A stretch of 64,000 bases of DNA from Helichrysum umbraculigerum (taxonomy: Eukaryota > Streptophyta > Magnoliopsida > Asterales > Asteraceae), in contig CATIUR010000005.1 in assembly GCA_949592205.1 (NCBI GenBank), forward strand, positions 130,901,277 to 130,965,276. Direction: 5' to 3'. Made by a program: the position numbers and the translations under genes. Shown here in pieces: positions 58,139-64,000 of the stretch. Numbering within the stretch: the first letter of the stretch is position 1; each line of letters opens with the position of its first letter. The notes beneath the pieces were generated by a model. The model searched no databases. It was given only the letters and a program-made list of their open reading frames with translations, and was not told where the DNA came from.

Positions 58139-61114
58139 CTACCGCATATTCAATTCTTTCTGGGAAAACACATATTGCAAACTCTTGTGATCAGTACAAA
58201 CAACACATCTAGTCCCATATAAATAATGTCTCCAAAGTTTTAGGGCAAATACAACTGCTGCGAGTTCTAAATCATGCGTAGGATAATTCTTCTCATGTGG
58301 TTTCAACTGTCGAGAAGCATAAGCGATAACTCTATCCCTTTGCATTAAGACACAACCCTTACCCGAATATGAAGCGTCGCAATAAACCACAAAATCATCA
58401 GTACCTTCTGGTAATGCTAAAATCGGTGTCTGACACAACAATTGTTTCAATGCCTGAAAAGCTTGCTCCTGTTGATCAGTCCACACATACTTCTCATCTT
58501 TACGGGTTAGTTTGGTTAACGGACCTGCTATCTTAGAAAAATCCTTGATAAATTTTCGATAATATCCCGCTAACCCAAGAAAACTCCTTATCTCAGAAAC
58601 AGATTTCGGCGCATTCCAATTCATCACAGCTGTAACCTTTGACGGATCCACTTTCACACCATCTCGACAAATTATATGACCCAAAAACTGAACTTCTCGA
58701 ATCCAGAATTCACATTTGGAAAACTTTGCATACAACTGTTCCCGTCTCAATGTTTCAAGAACCAATCTCAAATGCATAGCATGCTCATTTTCAGATTTCG
58801 AATAAATAAGTATATCATCAATGAAAACAATCACAAATTGATCCAAGAATGGTCGACACACCCGATTCATCAAATCCATAAATACCGCTGGTGCATTCGT
58901 TAAACCAAAAGGCATAACCAGAAATTCATAATGCCCATACCGGGTTCGGAAAGCAGTTATAGGTATATCTTGTTCACGCACACGGACTTGATGATAACCC
59001 GACCTCAAATCAATTTTGGAGTATACCGAAGAACCCTGTAACTGATCAAATAAGTCATCTATTCTGGGAAGAGGGTACTTATTCTTTACCGTTCTCTTGT
59101 TCAACTCTCTATAATCAATACACATGCGCAACGACCCATCTTTCTTTTTCACGAATAACACTGGTGCACCCCACGGCGAGGAACTAGGTCTGATAAAACC
59201 TTTATCCAACAATTCCTGAATCTCATTCATCATTTCACGGATTTCCGAAGGAGCTAATCTATAGGGAGATTTAGCAATCGGCGACGATCCCGGAACAAGA
59301 TCAATTCCGAATTCTACTTCCCTAACTGGTGGTAACCCAGGCAATTCATCGGGAAACACATCGGGGTATTCACTAACAACCGGAACATCTGAAACAGTTT
59401 TCCTTTCTAATTTGGCATCGACTACATAGGCTAGGAATGACTCACAACCTTTTGACAATGACTTCCTAGCTTTCATCAAAGAAATCAAAGGAATAGCTAC
59501 ACCATCCCGTTCTCCTCGAGCCACAACATATGACCCTTCGGAGATTGGGATCCTAACCAACTTCTGGTGACAATCAATACTAGCCTTATTCTGACTCAAC
59601 CAATCCATACCAATTATTACATCGAAACTAGGGATTGGCATCAACAAGAAGGAAATAGGAAAAACGTGATCATCAATAGTAATATTAGCTCCAGTCACCG
59701 AGGTGGTAACAAGAACTAACTTACCACTAACTATTTCTACTTCTATAGGCTTAGTTATCACAGTAGGGGCTAATTTCAACTTATCACAAAATTGCACAGA
59801 AATGAATGTACAATTAGCACCCGAATCAAACAATACACGTGCAGGTACAGAGTTTATAAGAAATGTACCCGTGATAACATCTTCAGTACGCACGGCCTCA
59901 TCAACCGTCATCTGAAAAGCCCTACTAGTTGCTGGAGGAGGGTTCTTTCTTTTCTGACCGGAAGATCCCGAACTCCCGACCGAACCCGACCCCGTCGACC
60001 TTGCCTCCGGACATTGACCAACCCTATGTCCTTCCTTCTTACAAGTCCAACAAACAAAATTTGGATACCGGCAACTTTTTATCTCATGACCCAATTCACC
60101 ACACTTCATACATTTGTTTGTCTGAGCCGTACACGGACCATCATGCCGAGATCTACACGAACTACACCAGTTGGAGCTATTATAACTTCCCGAAGAACTA
60201 CTTCTTCCAACAAATTTCTTACCACCTGGTCGATTCCCTTGCCACTTAGATTTATTCCTACCCGACGATTCAGTTCTTGCCTTAGAGAAACTTGTATCCT
60301 TTCCTTGCCATAATCTCAAACCTCTCAAATCACTATCGGCGGATCTTGCAAGATTGAAAGCATGCGATAAATCCTTAGCCAATCTCACAACCATACGGTA
60401 GTTATCCGGTAAAACATCCACAAATTGTTCAATTTGAGTTTTCTCATCCGGAACCCATTGTTGCACGAACCTAAGCTTATCCGTAAACTGTGAAATCAAT
60501 TCATCAATAGTCATGTCATCCTTTAATCGAAGATTCACAAACTCTCTTCGAATCCTAGCAATATCAAAATCCGAACAGTATTGGTTACGAACCGCCTGAT
60601 GAAATTGAGTCCAATTAATAGATTCCTTTTGTTGTTGCGGCAAGTGTCCGGTAACAGAATCCCACCAAACCATCGCATCATCCTTCATGCATTGAACCGC
60701 ATATTTGACTTTAAGTTCCTCATCACAGCAAGTCACATCAAATTTGCGTTCCATATCCCTAAGCCAATTCAAAGTTACCGTAGGATTTTTACTTCCTTGA
60801 AATTCCGGGGGTCGACTAGCCATAAAAGTCTTGTATGAACACTTCTTTTCTGATTGAGAGGATGAACCAAAACCAAAGACTGGGGCTTGCTGAAATAACT
60901 GTCTAGTCGCAGCTTCCTCAGCTTTTCTCTTGAATTCCCTAAGGAATACCAACTCGTCTTCCATCTCATGAATATACTCATCTCGGTTAGATTGTTGTCC
61001 GGTTGGTTGAGAAGTACCATTATGATCATGTTGCTCGGTATGAGTCCCGAATTGAGGAGCGACGATCCTGGAGGCATTGTTGGGGTTGGTGGTCGGTGGT
61101 TCGTTATCTGCCAT
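58139..61114 (-). CDS. Element 3 gag-protease-RT-RNase H, ends at premature stop
   Basis: 991 codons. Gag N-terminus MADNEPPTTNPNNA; capsid ~95-270; zinc knuckles CMKCGELGHEIKSC (~334) and CWTCKKEGHRVGQC (~352); protease LFDSGANCTFIS (~427); RT with YPLPRIDDLFDQLQGS and FIDDILIYS (~765); RNase H VVYCDASYSGKG to TDHKSLQYVF. It stops at TAG (58139-58141) inside the conserved NMRQRRW motif, at the glutamine position. The ATG at 61114 is 158 bp from the primer site, so unlike element 1 there is no room for an extra upstream ORF. Confidence 0.93.
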   Translation of the reverse strand: MADNEPPTTNPNNASRIVAPQFGTHTEQHDHNGTSQPTGQQSNRDEYIHEMEDELVFLREFKRKAEEAATRQLFQQAPVFGFGSSSQSEKKCSYKTFMASRPPEFQGSKNPTVTLNWLRDMERKFDVTCCDEELKVKYAVQCMKDDAMVWWDSVTGHLPQQQKESINWTQFHQAVRNQYCSDFDIARIRREFVNLRLKDDMTIDELISQFTDKLRFVQQWVPDEKTQIEQFVDVLPDNYRMVVRLAKDLSHAFNLARSADSDLRGLRLWQGKDTSFSKARTESSGRNKSKWQGNRPGGKKFVGRSSSSGSYNSSNWCSSCRSRHDGPCTAQTNKCMKCGELGHEIKSCRYPNFVCWTCKKEGHRVGQCPEARSTGSGSVGSSGSSGQKRKNPPPATSRAFQMTVDEAVRTEDVITGTFLINSVPARVLFDSGANCTFISVQFCDKLKLAPTVITKPIEVEIVSGKLVLVTTSVTGANITIDDHVFPISFLLMPIPSFDVIIGMDWLSQNKASIDCHQKLVRIPISEGSYVVARGERDGVAIPLISLMKARKSLSKGCESFLAYVVDAKLERKTVSDVPVVSEYPDVFPDELPGLPPVREVEFGIDLVPGSSPIAKSPYRLAPSEIREMMNEIQELLDKGFIRPSSSPWGAPVLFVKKKDGSLRMCIDYRELNKRTVKNKYPLPRIDDLFDQLQGSSVYSKIDLRSGYHQVRVREQDIPITAFRTRYGHYEFLVMPFGLTNAPAVFMDLMNRVCRPFLDQFVIVFIDDILIYSKSENEHAMHLRLVLETLRREQLYAKFSKCEFWIREVQFLGHIICRDGVKVDPSKVTAVMNWNAPKSVSEIRSFLGLAGYYRKFIKDFSKIAGPLTKLTRKDEKYVWTDQQEQAFQALKQLLCQTPILALPEGTDDFVVYCDASYSGKGCVLMQRDRVIAYASRQLKPHEKNYPTHDLELAAVVFALKLWRHYLYGTRCVVCTDHKSLQYVFSQKELNMR

Positions 61115-61272
61115 TTCTGAAATTCAACACAACACTTGAACATTTGTTAATTGTTAGCATCTAAATACTAACTACCTTCAACCAAAACTAATCCCATACC
61201 CAAGAATGTTTGATATATCACGCTCGAGTTTTGGGTTTGATCATTCAGCAATGAACAATTATCCCAAAACTA

Positions 61273-61285
61273 TGCTCTGATACCA
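61273..61285 (-). promoter_or_regulatory. Primer-binding site, initiator tRNA-Met (element 3)
   Basis: TGGTATCAGAGCA on the minus strand, three bases after the 5' LTR end. Confidence 0.93.
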
Positions 61286-61288
61286 ATT

Positions 61289-63144
61289 TATAACACCCCT
61301 CATTTACTTGTAATAATATTATAGATAATACGGAAGCGTAAGTAAATAAAACACAATACTTCATTACATATTTTTCCAAAACTATCAAAACAGTTTAGAT
61401 GATTAAGTTACTACGATTTAAAACTTGTTCAAAAGACTAGCATGTCGGGGTATTATATAAACTAAACTGAGTTGTTACAAAAATAATCAGAGTAGCTTGA
61501 ATATCAAACATTCCATGCTTCTAAGGTTTGAGCTTCCTGCTACCCACCCGCATGCACTAAACAAAAGTCTGCAGGAAGTAACAACGAGGGATTAGCACAT
61601 AGCTAAGTGAGTAAATCCAACACCCAACATTCAACTTAGCTAAACCAATTAACTACAACGAATATTCGCAACACAACAGTTAACAACAACTTAATGAGGA
61701 TCGGCGGATCCGGGGATAACCTTATTACCCGGGCGGCTCCCCAAGATCACTTATCCAAACATATCCGTATGGCCATAACGGACGAGACCGATAGCTAGTG
61801 TTTATTATACTTAGGTACAGTTCAGCACACACAACAAATGAAGTACATCCCTGTACCATTCACACAACAACACACTAGCCCAACCAACAGTTCATCAACT
61901 CGTTGACCTCATTAACAACAATGCACAAAGGCCACACAAAGCACATATAGGCATATGATCAACAATAACAACTAATCAACTCAATAATCAAGTCTACGGT
62001 TACCCGTTATAATCAAATGATTACAACTAAGCCAAACGGTAAGTTTTGAATCCACTCACCGATACCTTTGCCTTCAAAATCTCTGATTCCAGAGATCACT
62101 TATCTTTCGAAGGATCTGAGAATCAATAATCAACATAAGTTAGTACTTTGTCTCATAATTTGTAAATAAGAAAATAAGCATTTTTACAAATACCACAATA
62201 GCATCCAATAAGTGCCACTATAAACACCACCTTCTAAACACCTATGCATATTTGAAATTTATAAAATCCATCAAAATTAACTATGCAAACGCGATCCTGA
62301 CTATTCAGGGCTGGATCGCGTTCGTCCTTATGAAAAATTCTGTCACCGAAAAACACTAGCAAACGCGATCCGGATGCTTGGCCTGGATCGCGTTTATTAA
62401 GGCCAAAAACTCAAATAGGTCGTTTATAACAAGGGAACGCGATCCGGAACCATAGCCGGGATCGCGTTCATCTGTTCTTCAGCTCAAGAACAGACCTGAA
62501 CGAACTCTAACTCCATTTTCATTATTCAAGCTATTCAAACACAATTCTAATACATCTAACAAGTTAAGAATCATACATATGATTACATGTCACAAGTAGT
62601 TACCATCTAAAACTCAAGAATCATCTCAAATTATCAATTTCATCATTTATTATAAAATTGAGTTCATAAACTAAAATCACTTACAAAGAAAGGAAGAACA
62701 AGATGATGGCAACTAGAGAATGATGAGGATGATACAAGCCAAAGATCACACTTCAATTCTACTTCCAATTGATGATTTAATCTAAAGTTTTTAAGTTAGG
62801 GTTTATGGTTTTTGTTTGAAAAGGAAGAGATGAAATGAAATGGAAATTGGTAAAGTGATCCCAAAAAGGGATCGGCCCATCATTTAACCGATCTCAAGCA
62901 ATGGGTATTTTATACCCGCTCTAAATCTATTGTCTGGAACCTATAAATCAATTGCGAGAAATTTATTTTATTATACCGTCAACTTCCATATTTTAATATA
63001 AGCAACATTTTATAATCCACAATAAGTCCTAAGACCTATTTCACCAACTTTCACAATTAAACAATTATATTGCAAAATTATTTAAAACTATTAAATACGC
63101 AATTATATATAGAAAAATACCAGGCTACCGGAGAGGATGTTACA
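61289..63144 (-). repeat. Element 3 5' LTR
   Basis: 1856 bp, same termini and hairpin cluster as 51725-53579. Differences seen include GCTTCTAAGG, TTTCGAAGG, AAATTCTGTC and GTTTATTAAGG contexts. Confidence 0.93.
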
Positions 63145-63149
63145 GAATT

Positions 63150-64000
63150 GGAGCACTGCAAAGCTTTTGTTTCAGAAGTTGGAACGCTGACTCTTGTTTA
63201 TCGGTCCAATCGAACCTTTTGTCCTTCTGAGTCAATACCGTGAGTGGTTGAGCTATTTTGGAGAAATTTTCAATGAATCGTCGGTAATACCCGGCAAGAC
63301 CCAAAAATTGGCGTACTTCGGTCGGAGTGGTGGGTGCTTGCCAGTCTTTGATAGCTTCAATTTTTGATGGGTCAACGTGGAATTCCCTGACTGTCAATCA
63401 CGTGACCAAGAAATTGAACTGTTTGAATCCAGAACTCACACTTAGAGAATTTTGCATAGAGCTCCTCGTGTTTAAGTAGTTCAAGGATGGTTTTGAGGTG
63501 TTGCGCGTGTTCTTCTTTGTTTCGTGAATATATGAGGATGTCGTCGATGAAGACAATGACAAACTTGTCAAGGTAAGGTTTGCACACCCGATTCATAAGG
63601 TCCATGAATACCGCCGGTGCGTTGGTTAGGCCGAATGGCATCACTTGGAATTCGTAATGCCCATAGCGGGTTCGGAAAGCGGTTTTTGGAATGTCAGCAT
63701 CGCGAACACGCAATTGGTGATAACCGGATCGGAGATCAATCTTTGAATAACAACTTGATCCTTGAAGTTGGTCGAACAAATCATCGATTCGAGGAAGTGG
63801 ATACCGGTTCTTGACAGTTAACTTGTTCAACTCTCGGTAGTCGATACACATTCGAAAAGAACCGTCTTTCTTCTTGACAAATAGGACCGGAGCTCCCCAA
63901 GGTGAAGAACTCGGCCTGATAAATCCTCGTTCCAGGAGTTCCTGTAATTGGGTGGACAACTCCTGAAGTTCGGACGGAGCTAAACGGTATGGTGCTCGGG
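63150..64000 (-). pseudogene. Element 2 pol, RT part, frameshifted
   Basis: From the window edge: reverse transcriptase (RGFIRPSSSPWGAPVLFV, YPLPRIDDLFDQLQGS, FIDDILIYS at about 63529-63555) to VIDSQGI. Near 63383-63388 one extra base relative to element 1 shifts the frame. It continues in another frame (HVDPSKIEAIKDWQAPTTP ... LCSAPIL) to the insertion point of element 3, and pol then resumes at 51719. Upstream gag and protease are outside the window. Confidence 0.9.

Larger units (their letters stand above)
51725..63144 (-). mobile_element. Element 3: chromovirus inserted in element 2
   Basis: 11,420 bp including a nested solo LTR, with target duplication GAATT (51720-51724 and 63145-63149). 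Minus strand: 5' LTR 61289-63144, primer site 61273-61285, gag-pol 61114 to 53592, polypurine tract 53580-53591, 3' LTR 51725-53579. The LTRs differ by roughly a dozen substitutions and one indel by eye. It lies in the RNase H border of element 2 pol, so it inserted later than element 2. Confidence 0.95.
47277..64000 (-). mobile_element. Element 2: chromovirus, interrupted, runs off window
   Basis: Minus-strand Tekay-type element. Its 3' LTR is 47277-49802, the pol tail 49837-51719, then element 3 is inserted (51725-63144), and pol resumes at 63150-64000. The 5' part and 5' LTR lie beyond the window. Its proteins are very close to those of element 1, and its LTR shares the AACGTCGCA array word, so the two are sister families. 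Confidence 0.9.

Noticed and set aside
59792..60313. 173-residue plus-strand ORF
   Set aside because: It is antisense to the gag/protease part of element 3.

Overview
The window is nuclear DNA of a flowering plant, probably a eudicot with a repeat-rich genome. Genes are split by GT-AG introns, and most of the sequence is LTR retrotransposons of plant-specific lineages with clean 5-bp target duplications. The family is not certain; an Asteraceae-like genome is a guess from the style of the repeats.

Layout. 1-5.9 kb: an AT-rich tandem or dispersed repeat carrying a complete solo chromovirus LTR (1374-3886), plus an apparently exact 911-bp tandem duplication of repeat and LTR start. 5.9-10.7 kb: AT-rich DNA, two LTR-like fragments and a MITE-like stretch. 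10.7-15.7 kb: the only host genes, namely six exons of a WAT1-related EamA transporter lacking its last exon, two abutting Tourist-like MITEs, and a small unidentified gene cut in its fourth exon. 15.7-25.6 kb: a decayed Athila-type element. Its 5' LTR holds a nested Tat-type solo LTR and is fused directly to RNase H, so leader, gag, protease and RT are gone. 25.6-30.5 kb: an old chromovirus LTR split by an Athila-type solo LTR. 30.5-36.3 kb: MITE-like repeats, a long AAT microsatellite, a Copia-like solo LTR, a Tat-type LTR with an inverted leader remnant, and a GGATATCC-rich repeat. 36.3-46.9 kb: a nearly intact, young Tekay-type chromovirus (element 1). 47.3-64 kb: element 2 (minus strand, running off the window) interrupted by element 3 (minus strand, 51725-63144), whose pol is in turn interrupted by a solo LTR (53977-56916).

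How the parts relate. Elements 1, 2 and 3 encode gag-protease-RT-RNase H-integrase polyproteins with chromodomain-like tails, prime from initiator tRNA-Met, and are each inactivated by few lesions, mostly C-to-T nonsense changes at glutamine codons. No bacterial-style operon, CRISPR array or obvious tRNA/rRNA gene was seen.

The most interesting pattern is in the LTRs. Almost every LTR, across Tekay-like, Tat, Athila and Copia-like lineages, carries a cluster of short self-complementary words specific to its family. In five chromovirus LTRs this cluster sits at the same place behind a shared anchor, while the word itself differs between families. Two Tat LTRs keep the same core but change both arms in a compensating way. 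A second covarying hairpin lies immediately before the polypurine tract of all three chromoviruses. These suggest selected nucleic-acid structure that ordinary LTR annotation does not describe.
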